DNA of 64,000 nucleotides from positions 439,501-503,500 of the forward strand of contig NC_009952.1 in the NCBI RefSeq assembly GCF_000018145.1. Direction: 5' to 3'. The stretch is from Dinoroseobacter shibae DFL 12 = DSM 16493. Lineage in GTDB: Bacteria; Pseudomonadota; Alphaproteobacteria; Rhodobacterales; Rhodobacteraceae. Made by a program: the position numbers and the translations under genes. The notes under the pieces are model-generated. The model worked only from the letters and a program-made list of their open reading frames with translations, ran no database searches and was not told the DNA's origin. Positions 41,204-50,788 of this stretch are shown here, in pieces. Numbering within the stretch: the stretch's first letter is position 1; each line of letters opens with the position of its first letter.

Positions 41204-43222
41204 TTAGCTGTCCTCGTAACCGTCACCGTAATCGGCTTGCGTTCTGACTTTGCGTATCGTCTCGCCATGGGGGTCGAAGCCCTGGTTGACGATTTCCTGG
41301 ACCCGGCAGTCTTCGCACATCGACAGAACCTTGAGTCGCGCGGCGCCGGTCTCGCCCTGGAACATCCAATGATCGACCAGGCGCGATTTGACCCGGTCGA
41401 TTCCCGAGCGCGTCGCGAAGGCCTCGCCGCAGACCGTGCAGCAAAAGGGCGGCTCTTCGTGCAGGATCCGGCGCGGCGTGTCCCAGGCGGCGAAATCCAA
41501 CTGCGGTGTCAGGGTAATGGCGGTTTCGGGGCAGGTCGCGGCGCAGAGCCCGCATTGCACACAAGCGCTTTCGGTAAAGCGCAGCATTGGCGTTTCCGGG
41601 TTGTCGAGCAATGCGCCTGTTGGGCAGACACCGGTGCAGGCCTGGCACAGCGTGCAGGCCTCGGGATCGACGGTCACGCTGCCGAAGGGCGCGCCTTGCG
41701 GCAAAGGCAGGGTTTGCGCGGGCTTTGGCGCGGCGCGGTTCATTTCGGCAAATGCCATGACCAGAAGACCGCGTTTGTCCGCGGGCGGCAGAAAGCTGGA
41801 AGGGGCCGCATGAACGGCGCTCTTGGGCAGGACGTCCAACGCCGCTTCCAAGGCGTCCGGATCGTCCGTTTCGATCAGGGTTACGGGACCATGGCCCATC
41901 GCCTCCGCTACGCCCGTGACAAGCTCGATCCCCGCCCGCAATCCGTCGACATCATGGAGGGGTTTGGCGCGCCCCAAAAGCGCGACGGCACCCGCGCCAT
42001 AGGCGAAAGCGGCAGCCAGAACTTCGGGCCCGGCCTGCGTGATCTCGTTTAGCCCGAGAGGGATGACATGGGCGGGCAGGCCGTTGCCATAGCGGCCCGA
42101 CGCGTTGATCAACGGCTCCCCGTGATCCGCGTCGTGCAGCAAGATAACCGGTGCCGTCGTCCCGCCCGCATCGTGCCATGCCTTCAGGGCCGCGCGCAGA
42201 CGTGCGGCCACCGTTGCCACATCGGGCAGGGCATATGCGGCCGCCCCCGTCGGGCAGGCCGCCGCGCACTGGCCGCAACCGGCACAGATGGCGGGATCTA
42301 TCTGGACGCTGTCGCCATTTGGGGTGATCGCGCCGGTCGGGCAGAGCGACAGGCACCTCGTGCAGCCGGTGATGCCGTTGCGCGAATGGGCGCAAAGATC
42401 GGCCAGAAAGTCGATATATACCGGCTTGTCGAAGGTCCCCACCATCTGCCCCGCCTTCGCGATCAGGTCCGCGACGGCCCTGGGGTTCTTCGGATCGGCG
42501 CGAAGATACCCCGGTCGCAGGTCATGTGCCGCGAAAAGCGGCTGGGTGCCGGTCAGATCGACCACTAGATCCGCCCGTGACACGGCGCCGTCCCGCGCGG
42601 CCTCGAACTTCAGCACTTCGCGCGACGAGGGCGACGGGGCTGCGTAGTCATCGACAGTGAGCGTGAACGCCCCCAGATGACCCAGGGCGGTCCGGATGCG
42701 CCCTTGCAGAACCGGGAAACGGGTTTGCATGGGCGGGGTGATCTGTGAACCGGGCTGCATCAGGACCGTGATGTCGAGATGTTCGGACAGGGCGTCTGCC
42801 GCCTCGATCGCGACCTCGTCGCGGCCCAGGATCAAGGTCACGCCAGTGCTGTCCAGCGTAGTGACGCCGAAGGGGGCCGGGGCAACGGCCGCGGCTGCGA
42901 TCATGGCGGCCATTTTCGGGCCGCTGGTTGCCGCCTGGGCGGTCCAGCCCGCGGTTTCGCGGATGTTCGCAAAGGACAGGGGCAGATCGGGTGCCTCGTC
43001 TGCAGCGACTTCCGAAAACAGCGGGGCTTCTTGCGTGCAGGCCACCGTCACGGGCAACCCCTTGGCCAAGGCCGCCCGGAAATTATCGAGGTTCGCGCGG
43101 CAAAGCTGGTTGACCGAACCGCCCGCGGCACAGCCTGCCTTGGCCAAGGCTCCCTCGTCGGGCGACATGGTGTTTTCGCAGGTGCAAGTCAGGATGGTCC
43201 GGTTTGCGTTGGCTTTGATCAT
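41204..43222 (-). CDS. Multi-cluster 4Fe-4S protein of the formate dehydrogenase locus
   Basis: 672 aa from the ATG complement at 43220-43222. Four ferredoxin-type motifs are visible: 'CTRCLSLCP', 'CAGCGQCAAACP', 'CTLCQACTGVCP' and 'CVQCGLCAATCP', plus an N-terminal Cys set (LTCTCENTM, GCAAGG, QLCRANL) and a C-terminal 'CCTVCGEAFATRSG' zinc-like site. Proteins of this type lie next to exported formate dehydrogenase operons in alphaproteobacteria and probably pass electrons or help maturation. It is transcribed divergently from the DUF/fdh operon, with a 99-bp shared promoter region (43223-43321). Confidence 0.88.
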   Translation of the reverse strand: MIKANANRTILTCTCENTMSPDEGALAKAGCAAGGSVNQLCRANLDNFRAALAKGLPVTVACTQEAPLFSEVAADEAPDLPLSFANIRETAGWTAQAATSGPKMAAMIAAAAVAPAPFGVTTLDSTGVTLILGRDEVAIEAADALSEHLDITVLMQPGSQITPPMQTRFPVLQGRIRTALGHLGAFTLTVDDYAAPSPSSREVLKFEAARDGAVSRADLVVDLTGTQPLFAAHDLRPGYLRADPKNPRAVADLIAKAGQMVGTFDKPVYIDFLADLCAHSRNGITGCTRCLSLCPTGAITPNGDSVQIDPAICAGCGQCAAACPTGAAAYALPDVATVAARLRAALKAWHDAGGTTAPVILLHDADHGEPLINASGRYGNGLPAHVIPLGLNEITQAGPEVLAAAFAYGAGAVALLGRAKPLHDVDGLRAGIELVTGVAEAMGHGPVTLIETDDPDALEAALDVLPKSAVHAAPSSFLPPADKRGLLVMAFAEMNRAAPKPAQTLPLPQGAPFGSVTVDPEACTLCQACTGVCPTGALLDNPETPMLRFTESACVQCGLCAATCPETAITLTPQLDFAAWDTPRRILHEEPPFCCTVCGEAFATRSGIDRVKSRLVDHWMFQGETGAARLKVLSMCEDCRVQEIVNQGFDPHGETIRKVRTQADYGDGYEDS

Positions 43223-43321
43223 GTGTTTCCTGGTCCGATCGAGATGTCTTGGAACAGCCTCCAATGACTTGTGCAGTCTTGTAGTAGGCAACAAGTGCGT
43301 TACACTCAATTGAAACACCTG

Positions 43322-44056
43322 ATGTTGCAAGGACAAGCCGCCGTGCTCGACGATCATTCTGCGCCGCGCACCCTTGTGCTGCCGCCGCCCTACACGGCGC
43401 ATTGGCTGGCAAAGGGTGACGCCTTGGCGCACGCCTGTCACTTGGCCCCTGAGCATGGGGCGGGAACGCTTGTATGGCATGCAAGCAGCGGAGGACACAT
43501 GCCGGGGCGTTTTGATTTTGCAGTTGTGCTGGAGCCGGAAACCCCCTTGACCGAAGCCCGCAAGGCCTTCGTGCTGGGTATGGTGGCCTTGGGCGAAGCG
43601 CTGGCGGCGCATTGCCCGCCCGAGCGCGCCGTGGAATTCGGCTGGCCCGGCGAGCTGCGTCTGGATGGTGGCCGTCTGGGCGGCATGCGCCTGAGCGTGG
43701 CGCCGGACACGGCCGAGGAGGCGGTGCCGAACTGGATGGTTCTGGGGGTCGAATTGATCGCAGACCGCGATCATCTGACGGCACCGGGCAGCAAGCCGGA
43801 GTCGCTGTCCCTGAAAGAGGAAGAATTTCTGGACCCGCCTGCGGTTCTGGAGAGTTTTGCCGCTTACCTGATGCTGAATTTCGACCGGCTGAAGCATGAA
43901 GGCTTCGATGCCGTTGCCACGCGCTATGTCGGCAGGTTGACGTCAGAGGGCACGTTGACCGCAGAGGGTGATTTGCAAACGGCAGACGATTTGGCGGCGT
44001 TGAAAGATGCGCTTGCCGTCGCCCCGTGGCGCGACGAGACGGGGCCGAAGCTGTGA
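43322..44056 (+). CDS. Biotin/lipoate-protein-ligase-like protein (DUF4444 type)
   Basis: 244 aa from the ATG at 43322; a GTG at 43343 is another option since ribosome sites are weak. The core 'HASSGGHMPGRFDFAVVLEPE' and 'VEFGWPGELRLDGGRLGGMRL' (in parts) recalls BPL/LplA-type domains, with a C-terminal helical part. Such genes form the first member of the DUF-rich string before exported formate dehydrogenases. Whether it ligates lipoate or biotin is unknown. The stop overlaps the next gene start (GTGA). Confidence 0.82.
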   Translation: MLQGQAAVLDDHSAPRTLVLPPPYTAHWLAKGDALAHACHLAPEHGAGTLVWHASSGGHMPGRFDFAVVLEPETPLTEARKAFVLGMVALGEALAAHCPPERAVEFGWPGELRLDGGRLGGMRLSVAPDTAEEAVPNWMVLGVELIADRDHLTAPGSKPESLSLKEEEFLDPPAVLESFAAYLMLNFDRLKHEGFDAVATRYVGRLTSEGTLTAEGDLQTADDLAALKDALAVAPWRDETGPKL

Positions 44057-44610
44057 TCCGCCTGCCGCGTACCATCCAGCTTGATCGCTCCGACACCGTG
44101 ATCTTTGCGCCCGCGGCCAGTCCCGGTGAGTGGGCCGTCACGGGCACATTTCTGTTTGCCGGCCGCGATCCCGAGAGTTTGAGCCGCAAGGAACAGATCG
44201 CCTTTCGGTCCGGTTTCCTGGGGGTCGAGAGCTTTGGCTGGTCGACGCTGGTCACGGTCACCCTGGCCCGCCAAGAAGACCGTGACGACATGGTTGCGAC
44301 ACTGGCCCGGCAGTTCGTGGAACAGCTGGGCGCCCCGAGCCTGGCCGCAGCCACGCCCGCCGCCGCTGAAGAGGTGAGCCTCGCGGAGGATTTGTGCCGT
44401 GGTCACGGTGAGGGGACGCTGATCGCGCTTCATCGCAGCGCCGATGAACGCGGGATCCGCGAGCAGTTCCGCACTCTGAAGCCGCGCGAGACGACGGCCT
44501 TTTCCGCCAGCTATCTGGGGGGCCATGACAAGGCGTTCCACATGGTCGAAACCGACGAGGACGAAGCGTTCGACCTTGCCGCTTTTGCCGAAGAAAAGGG
44601 AATTACATGA
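44053..44610 (+). CDS. DUF6505 family protein
   Basis: 185 aa from a GTG at 44053 that overlaps the preceding stop. The start 'IRLPRTIQLDRSDTVIFAPAASPGEWAVTGTFLF' (in parts) and the acidic C-terminus 'DEDEAFDLAAFAEEKG' are typical of this family in fdh loci. No catalytic residues or membrane segment are seen. The function is unknown; its fixed position suggests a role in formate dehydrogenase maturation. Overlaps the next gene (ATGA). Confidence 0.82.
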   Translation: MIRLPRTIQLDRSDTVIFAPAASPGEWAVTGTFLFAGRDPESLSRKEQIAFRSGFLGVESFGWSTLVTVTLARQEDRDDMVATLARQFVEQLGAPSLAAATPAAAEEVSLAEDLCRGHGEGTLIALHRSADERGIREQFRTLKPRETTAFSASYLGGHDKAFHMVETDEDEAFDLAAFAEEKGIT

Positions 44611-45620
44611 GGGAGTTCTGGGTCGCTTCCGGTCATCATTTGACGCGGCTTGACGCGGCGGGTCGCATGCAGGTGACGGACGAGTTGATCCTTGCCTGGC
44701 TGGCGCGACCCGAGATCGTGCCGCCGCCCGAGGCCTGTGCTGCCGAGCGCGCGCTCCATGCGCGGCTGCTGGCGCATCCGCAAGTGACCGTTTCGAGCGT
44801 CGAGTGCGCGAATATGCAAGATGCCGATGCCCGGGAGAATTGGGGCTTTCTGCTCACACTGCGCGATACGCTGCTGGCCGCAGGGTCGATCGAAGACGGC
44901 TATCTGGAGCTTGTGCGCAAGCGCGTGCGCCTGCCGCATCTGTTCTACGACCAGTTGGTGCAACTCATATTGCGCAATGCGCTCGAGGGTTGCGAAGACG
45001 TACATACCCTGCGCGCGGCTGAGATGCTTTTTCGTCCGCAGCGCGCCTATCTGCAAGATGGCGGGTTGATGTTGGCCGACGATGAATTGGTGACCGAGCT
45101 TGAGGGCGAAATACACAGCAATCCGCTTTTTGCCATGATGGATGGCGGGGTGGACTCACTGGATGTGCTGAACGAGGCAAATGCCTGGACCTATTGGAGC
45201 CGGTCCGATGCCCATACGATGGCGCTGCCGTTCGGCGCCGACCCCAAGGCGCGCGCAGGTCTGGCCGACGCGATTGCGCGGTTCGTGAGCCATCTGCTGG
45301 GCAAGGCCGTCAGTGTTGTGCCGCTTAAGACGGCGGACGATGTCGATCTGCAATGGTTTGTCGGGCTAGACGAGGCAGGCACGAAGGTGGGCAATGCGCT
45401 TTGGAATGGCGAGGCGCCGGTTCCCACGCTCGTCGGCCTGTTTGCCCTGACCTTCGAGACCCCCGATCGTGTGCTGCCGCAGATCGGGACGCGACCGGTG
45501 TTTCTTCTGATGGGGCTGGATGGCAGCAATGTGATCCGGTTCAAGCCGCAGAACCTGGTGACGGGTCTGCCGTTGATCGACGACAGGGATGCGTTTGCGG
45601 CCGTGATGGGGACAGCCTGA
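44607..45620 (+). CDS. DUF6352 family protein
   Basis: 337 aa. 'REFWVASGHHLTRLDAAGRM' at the start and 'LFRPQRAYLQDGGLMLADDE' in the middle are characteristic. A soluble cytoplasmic protein with no obvious cofactor site. It belongs to the string DUF4444-DUF6505-DUF6352-DUF3305-DUF3306 whose genes overlap by one to four bases, implying one transcript and a shared job, presumably formate dehydrogenase assembly. Confidence 0.85.
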   Translation: MREFWVASGHHLTRLDAAGRMQVTDELILAWLARPEIVPPPEACAAERALHARLLAHPQVTVSSVECANMQDADARENWGFLLTLRDTLLAAGSIEDGYLELVRKRVRLPHLFYDQLVQLILRNALEGCEDVHTLRAAEMLFRPQRAYLQDGGLMLADDELVTELEGEIHSNPLFAMMDGGVDSLDVLNEANAWTYWSRSDAHTMALPFGADPKARAGLADAIARFVSHLLGKAVSVVPLKTADDVDLQWFVGLDEAGTKVGNALWNGEAPVPTLVGLFALTFETPDRVLPQIGTRPVFLLMGLDGSNVIRFKPQNLVTGLPLIDDRDAFAAVMGTA

Positions 45621-46156
45621 TGCCGCGTGAAGTGATCCGTGTCGCCGTGGTGGGCGTGTCGCATCCGCCGGCCAACAAATGGGCCAAGCGCGTGGTGCGG
45701 CCTTCGGCGCTCATGGCCGAGCTGCCCGCCCTCGACATGGGGGCGCTGATGTCGGAGCAGGGGGATGTGCGCGCCTATTACATGGGCGATCATGCGGTCG
45801 TTCTCCACTCGGGCGAGACAAGGCATTACATCGACAACCTGCGCGCCATGCGGCCGTCGCTCTGGGTGTCGTGTGATGGCGATGAGGTGCGGTTGGTCAC
45901 CGCGGATCCCTATGAGGGCGAGGCGATGGCCAGCGATCCCGAGCGGGTCGTCGAAGCGCTTGCCATGCCGCGTGCGGTGGTAGCCAGGATCGAGGCCTTT
46001 ATCGAGGCCCATCATGTCCACGAGGAGTTCCACAAGCGCAAGCGCGTGCCCGCCACGTCCCAGCATGACCCGCGCGCGCCACGGGTGTTGTCGGACAATG
46101 AAAAATGGGTGCAGACACGGGGCAAGGCGGGTTTGCCGCCGAAGGGGGCTGGATGA
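45620..46156 (+). CDS. DUF3305 domain protein
   Basis: 178 aa from the ATG at 45620, overlapping the previous stop by one base (TGATG). The DUF3305 opening 'VIRVAVVGVSHPPANKWAKRVVRPSALM' (in parts) and the ending 'LSDNEKWVQTRGKAG' are seen. DUF3305 and DUF3306 are nearly always paired before exported formate dehydrogenase genes. The last residues overlap the DUF3306 start (ATGA). Confidence 0.88.
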   Translation: MPREVIRVAVVGVSHPPANKWAKRVVRPSALMAELPALDMGALMSEQGDVRAYYMGDHAVVLHSGETRHYIDNLRAMRPSLWVSCDGDEVRLVTADPYEGEAMASDPERVVEALAMPRAVVARIEAFIEAHHVHEEFHKRKRVPATSQHDPRAPRVLSDNEKWVQTRGKAGLPPKGAG

Positions 46157-46764
46157 CGGATCCCGAAGCGAGCAGACTAAGCCGCTGGTCGCGCAGAAAG
46201 CTCGAGGCGAAGCGCCAGGCCGAAGTTGCCGATGAGGTGGCCGACACAGCAGCGGTCGACGCCGTGGACGCGGTCGAGGAGGACCCGGACCTGATCGCGG
46301 CGCTGCCCTCGCTGGACGAGATCGAGGTCGGGTTCGACATGACGCCCTTTCTGGCCAAGGGCGTTCCGGCGCACCTGAAGAACGCGGCGTTTCGCAAGTT
46401 GTGGCAGGCCAGCCCGGCGGTGCGCGATTACCTCGATCCTGCCGTGGACTACGCCTGGGACTGGAATGCGCCCGGCGGCGTGCCTGGCGGCGGCGGGGCG
46501 TTGTCGGAGCAAAGCGTGGCCAAGATGGTCAAGGGGCTCATTGGCGAGCGGTCCGACGATGCGGAGGAGTTGATTGCCGAGGACACGACAGGGGAGGAGG
46601 CCGACCCTGCCCCCGAAACCGATCAGCCCGAAGCATCACCAGTTGCGGTGCGGCGGGACACGCCATCTGAGCCGGAACACAAGGAAAAACCAGACGCGCC
46701 GCGCGCCTTTGATCGCGTGGCTCAGTTGCCGCTGCGTCGCCATGGAGGCGCCATGCCGGAATAG
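46153..46764 (+). CDS. DUF3306 domain protein
   Basis: 203 aa from the ATG at 46153. 'SRLSRWSRRKLEAKRQ' at the start, the 'FLAKGVPAHLKNAAFRKLW' core and 'VRDYLDPAVDYAWDWNAPGG' are the family pattern. The flanks are highly acidic and the C-terminal third (about 130-203) is low complexity. It is a cytoplasmic partner of DUF3305. A 115-bp gap follows before the TorD-like chaperone. Confidence 0.88.
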   Translation: MTDPEASRLSRWSRRKLEAKRQAEVADEVADTAAVDAVDAVEEDPDLIAALPSLDEIEVGFDMTPFLAKGVPAHLKNAAFRKLWQASPAVRDYLDPAVDYAWDWNAPGGVPGGGGALSEQSVAKMVKGLIGERSDDAEELIAEDTTGEEADPAPETDQPEASPVAVRRDTPSEPEHKEKPDAPRAFDRVAQLPLRRHGGAMPE

Positions 46765-46879
46765 TTGTGCAAAGACAGCGCGACGGCAGTGCTACAAAAG
46801 ATTGCTAAACGCCTGAAACTGTGGAATCGTTCCATTCGTAAGCGGTGCCAGGCAAAAGTTCCAACAGCGGGGAAAGACC

Positions 46880-47542
46880 TTGTCGACAGCGAGCACGGCT
46901 CAGGCCAAGCCAGCAAAGTCCGAATATGAGATGCTTCGCGCCCAGCAATGGTCGCTGATTGCATCGCTTTTGGTTGCGCCGCCGGATAGCGATGCTTTGT
47001 CGGCTCTGGCGGGTTTGACCGGGGACGACACTGCCCTCGGGCAAGCCTACGGTGTTCTGGCCGATACAGCCGGGGCGGCAGACGCAGAGGATGTCGCGCG
47101 CGAATTCTTCGAATTGTTCGTCGGTGTCGGGCGCGGTGAATTGCTGCCCTATGCTTCGTTTTACCTGACGGGGTTCCTGAACGAACGACCGTTGGCAGAT
47201 CTGCGACGCGATCTTGCCATGATGGGTATTGAGCGCGTCGAGGGGCGGTTCGAGCCGGAAGATCACATCGCCAGCATTGCAGAAGTGATGGCGGGGCTTG
47301 CGGCCGGTGATTTCGACGCCAGTGTGCTGGGTTGTGGCGCGGCTGGGGAGGCCGGTTTCTTTGCGCGGCATCTGGAACCTTGGGCGGCTCAGTTCTTCGA
47401 TGATCTGGCCGTTGCACCGAGCGCGCGCTTCTACCGCAGCGTTGCCGAGGTTGGCCGCATCTTCACTGACATCGAGACTCGGGCATTTGCCCTCGAGGCG
47501 AAAGCGCACCGCGCCTCGGGGTCAGGTGTGGCGAAATCATAA
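46880..47542 (+). CDS. TorD/DmsD-family molybdoenzyme chaperone
   Basis: 220 aa from a TTG at 46880, preceded by GGGGAAAG. The all-helical TorD fold is shown by 'YEMLRAQQWSLIASLLVAPP' and 'LPYASFYLTGFLNERPLADLR' (in parts, the family's 'YxSxYL' region). These chaperones bind the twin-arginine signal of molybdenum enzymes and guard cofactor insertion before export. The client is surely the FdhA encoded 270 bp downstream. Confidence 0.9.
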   Translation: MSTASTAQAKPAKSEYEMLRAQQWSLIASLLVAPPDSDALSALAGLTGDDTALGQAYGVLADTAGAADAEDVAREFFELFVGVGRGELLPYASFYLTGFLNERPLADLRRDLAMMGIERVEGRFEPEDHIASIAEVMAGLAAGDFDASVLGCGAAGEAGFFARHLEPWAAQFFDDLAVAPSARFYRSVAEVGRIFTDIETRAFALEAKAHRASGSGVAKS

Positions 47543-47600
47543 GCAGCTCACCCGCAGACGCGAAGTCCGGGTGCTGTGGAACGACTAACGGGAGGTTACC

Positions 47601-47810
47601 ATGTCTGATAATACCAAGAGAGAACGGGGCATCGGACGGCGCGGGTTCTTCGGCGCTGTCGCCGCCGCGGCCACGACCAGTGTGATCGCAGGGGGCGCAC
47701 GCCCCTCCTTTGCCGAAGAGGTCGGAGACGAGCGCACCAAACAGCGCTACCAGGAAACCGAGCACGTCAAAGCCTTCTACCGCACCAATCGCTATTACAA
47801 GGGGTCGTAA
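47601..47810 (+). CDS. Small twin-arginine protein of the formate dehydrogenase operon
   Basis: 69 aa with a good GGGAGG ribosome site. A twin-arginine signal, 'IGRRGFFGAVAAAATTSVIAGG', is followed by about 30 polar residues ending 'HVKAFYRTNRYYKGS'. It matches the small 'formate dehydrogenase region TAT target' proteins that sit directly before fdhA. The gap to fdhA is three bases. Its role, perhaps as an extra subunit or escort, is unknown. Confidence 0.9.
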   Translation: MSDNTKRERGIGRRGFFGAVAAAATTSVIAGGARPSFAEEVGDERTKQRYQETEHVKAFYRTNRYYKGS

Positions 47811-47813
47811 GCC

Positions 47814-50774
47814 ATGCTGGTCAAACGCAGATCGACAGACGCGCGCCGTAGTGGCCTCGCGGCCTTTGCGCAGAACGTTTCCGCCAAGCCTGTGGACCGC
47901 CGCAGCTTCCTGAGATCCTCCGGACTGGCCGTGGGTGGCCTTGCGGCGCTGGGGACGGTCGGTGCCACGACGGTGCGTCGCGCCGAGGCTGGCATGACGG
48001 ACTTCAGCCAGCCGGTCGAGATCAAGACCAATATCTGTACCCACTGTTCGGTGGGCTGCACCGTGCTCGCCGAAGTGCAAAACGGGGTCTGGGTCGGTCA
48101 AGAACCGGCATGGAAAAGCCCGATCAATCGGGGCACCCACTGCGCCAAGGGCGCGTCGGTGCGCGAGTTGGTGCACGGCGACCGCCGCCTGAAATATCCG
48201 ATGAAGAAGGAAAACGGCGCATGGGTCCGGATTTCCTGGGATCAGGCGATCGACGAGATCGGCGACAAGATGCTCGACATCCGCGAGAAACATGGCGCCG
48301 ACAGCGCCTATTTGCTCGGCTCGGCCAAGTTCTCCAATGAGGGCGCGTATCTCTTCCGCAAGTTCGCGGCGTTTTGGGGGACCAACAACGTCGACCACCA
48401 GGCGCGGATCTGTCACTCGACCACGGTCGCAGGTGTTGCGAACACCTGGGGCTATGGCGCGATGACCAACAGTTACAATGACATCCGCAACTCCAAGACG
48501 ATCATCTTCATGGGCTCCAACGCGGCCGAGGCGCACCCCGTTTCGCTGCAGCACATCCTGACGGGCAAGGAGACCAACCGCGCCAATGTCATCGTGATCG
48601 ACCCGCGCTTCACCCGCACGGCCGCCCACGCCACGGATTACATCCGCATGCGTCCGGGCACCGATATCGCCGTGATCTGGGGTATCATGTGGCACATTTT
48701 CGAGAACAACTGGCAGGACCAGGAGTATATCGATCAGCGTGTCTGGGGCATGGACCAGATCCGCGAAGCGGTCAAAGCCTACCCGCCCGCAGAGGTGGAG
48801 CGCATCACCGGCATCGGTGAGGCGGAACTGCGCCGCGTCGCGGAAACCTTCGCCACCCAAGGCCCTGCAACTTTTATCTGGTGCATGGGCGGCACGCAGC
48901 ACACGGTCGGCACGGCCAACGTGCGCACCTATTGCAACCTGCTTCTGGCAACCGGCAATGTCGGCTCCAACGGGTCGGGCGCCAACATCTTCCGCGGCCA
49001 CTGTAACGTTCAGGGTGCCACGGATTTCGGCCTCGATATCGGGTCGCTGCCTTGCTACTACGGTCTGTCCGAGGGCGGCTGGCGCCATTGGTCGCGTGTC
49101 TGGGAAGTGGACTACGACTACCTGCAGGCGCGCTTCGACGAGGTGCCGGCCAAAGGCGGTCGCGATGCGCGCGATCGCAAGGCGAACATGGAAATGGCCG
49201 GGATCCCGTCGACCCGCTGGTTCGATGCGACCACCCTTGACGCGGAGGACGTCGATCAGCGCGACAACATCAAGGCGATGATCGTCTTCGGTCACGGCGG
49301 TAACACGGTGCCGCGGATGGGCGACAGCCTCAAGGGGATGAACGCGCTCGATCTGCTGGTCGTCGCGGACCCGCATCCCACGACATTCGCTGCCCTCCAC
49401 GATCGTCCCGACAACACCTACCTGTTGCCGATCTCGACACAGTTCGAATGCGATGGCAGCCGGACGGCCTCGAACCGCTCGGTGCAATGGGGCGAGAAAG
49501 TCGTCGAGCCCATCTTCGAGAGCGACAACGACTATGCCGTGATCTACCGGCTGGCCGAAAAGCTCGGCTTTGCGGACGAGATGTTCAAGAACTACGAGAT
49601 GGTTCAGGGCAAGTTCTCGATGGAGCCCACGGCCGAATCCGTCCTGCGCGAGATCAACCGCGGTGGCTGGTCCACCGGCTACACCGGGCAGAGCCCCGAA
49701 CGGCTCAAGGCGCATATGGCCAACCAGGACAAGTTCGACCTGGTCACTCTGCGCGCGCCCGCGGATGCGGGCGACGTGGCCGGCGATTTCTACGGTCTGC
49801 CCTGGCCCTGCTGGGGGACGCCGGAGTTCAAGCATCCCGGCACGCATATCCTCTACAACCCGAACGTGCCGGTCAAAGAGGGCGGCGGTGGCTTCCGTCC
49901 CCGCTTCGGTCTCGACCGGGACGGCGAGACCTTGTTGGCGGAGGGGTCGTATCCGGTTGGCTCCGAGATCGAGGACGGGTATCCGCAGTTCACCTATGGT
50001 ATCCTTCAGAGCCTCGGCTGGGACAGCGATCTGACCGCGGAAGAGCTGGCCACCATCCAGCGCATCGGCGGCAACGATCCCGAGGCGATGGCCAATGTGA
50101 GTTGGTCGCTCGACCTGTCCGGCGGGATCCAGCGTGTCGCGATCGAGCACGGCTGCGTGCCCTTCGGCAACGGTAAGGCCCGCGCCGTGGCGTGGAACCT
50201 GCCCGACCCGATCCCGGTGCACCGCGAGCCGATCTATTCGCCGCGCCCGGACCTCGTGGCCGACTACCCGACCCGCGATGATGGTCGCCAGTTCCGTGTG
50301 CCGAACATCGGCCACACGATGCAGGCCTCTGCCGTCGAGCGCAATCTGTCCGAGAGCTTCCCGATCGTTCTGACCTCCGGCCGTCTGGTCGAGTATGAGG
50401 GCGGTGGTGAAGAAACCCGGTCGAACCCTTGGCTCGCCGAATTGCAGCAGGACATGTTCGTGGAGATCAACCCGGCGGACGCAGAAGCCAGGGGCATTTC
50501 CGACGGCGGTTGGGTCTGGGTCTATGGCCCGGAAAACGAAAGCAAAACCCGCGTCAAGGCCTTGGTGACCGAACGCGTGGCGGAGGGCGTGGCCTTCATG
50601 CCGTTCCACTTCGCGGGCTGGTTCCAGGGTGAAGACCAACGGGGCAACTACCCCGAGGGCACCGACCCCATCGTCTTGGGCGAGAGCGTCAATACGGTCA
50701 CATCCTATGGATATGACCCGGTAACAGGCATGCATGAAGGCAAAGTCACACTTTGCCAAATTGCAGCGGCCTAA
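47814..50774 (+). CDS. fdhA: Formate dehydrogenase catalytic subunit (molybdopterin, cysteine type)
   Basis: 986 aa exported molybdenum or tungsten enzyme oxidising formate to CO2. The twin-arginine signal is 'DRRSFLRSSG' at about 28-37. The N-terminal 4Fe-4S site is C75-x2-C78-x3-C82 with C110. The active-site metal ligand is cysteine, C200 in 'ARICHS', so no selenocysteine is needed. 'HGGNTVPRMGD' and the C-terminal molybdopterin-binding domain ('SGRLVEYEGGGEETRSNPWLAEL', in parts) are present. It works with the FdhB and FdhC encoded downstream, and takes formate from the glutathione pathway. Confidence 0.97.
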   Translation: MLVKRRSTDARRSGLAAFAQNVSAKPVDRRSFLRSSGLAVGGLAALGTVGATTVRRAEAGMTDFSQPVEIKTNICTHCSVGCTVLAEVQNGVWVGQEPAWKSPINRGTHCAKGASVRELVHGDRRLKYPMKKENGAWVRISWDQAIDEIGDKMLDIREKHGADSAYLLGSAKFSNEGAYLFRKFAAFWGTNNVDHQARICHSTTVAGVANTWGYGAMTNSYNDIRNSKTIIFMGSNAAEAHPVSLQHILTGKETNRANVIVIDPRFTRTAAHATDYIRMRPGTDIAVIWGIMWHIFENNWQDQEYIDQRVWGMDQIREAVKAYPPAEVERITGIGEAELRRVAETFATQGPATFIWCMGGTQHTVGTANVRTYCNLLLATGNVGSNGSGANIFRGHCNVQGATDFGLDIGSLPCYYGLSEGGWRHWSRVWEVDYDYLQARFDEVPAKGGRDARDRKANMEMAGIPSTRWFDATTLDAEDVDQRDNIKAMIVFGHGGNTVPRMGDSLKGMNALDLLVVADPHPTTFAALHDRPDNTYLLPISTQFECDGSRTASNRSVQWGEKVVEPIFESDNDYAVIYRLAEKLGFADEMFKNYEMVQGKFSMEPTAESVLREINRGGWSTGYTGQSPERLKAHMANQDKFDLVTLRAPADAGDVAGDFYGLPWPCWGTPEFKHPGTHILYNPNVPVKEGGGGFRPRFGLDRDGETLLAEGSYPVGSEIEDGYPQFTYGILQSLGWDSDLTAEELATIQRIGGNDPEAMANVSWSLDLSGGIQRVAIEHGCVPFGNGKARAVAWNLPDPIPVHREPIYSPRPDLVADYPTRDDGRQFRVPNIGHTMQASAVERNLSESFPIVLTSGRLVEYEGGGEETRSNPWLAELQQDMFVEINPADAEARGISDGGWVWVYGPENESKTRVKALVTERVAEGVAFMPFHFAGWFQGEDQRGNYPEGTDPIVLGESVNTVTSYGYDPVTGMHEGKVTLCQIAAA

Positions 50775-50788
50775 GGGAGGACACTGAA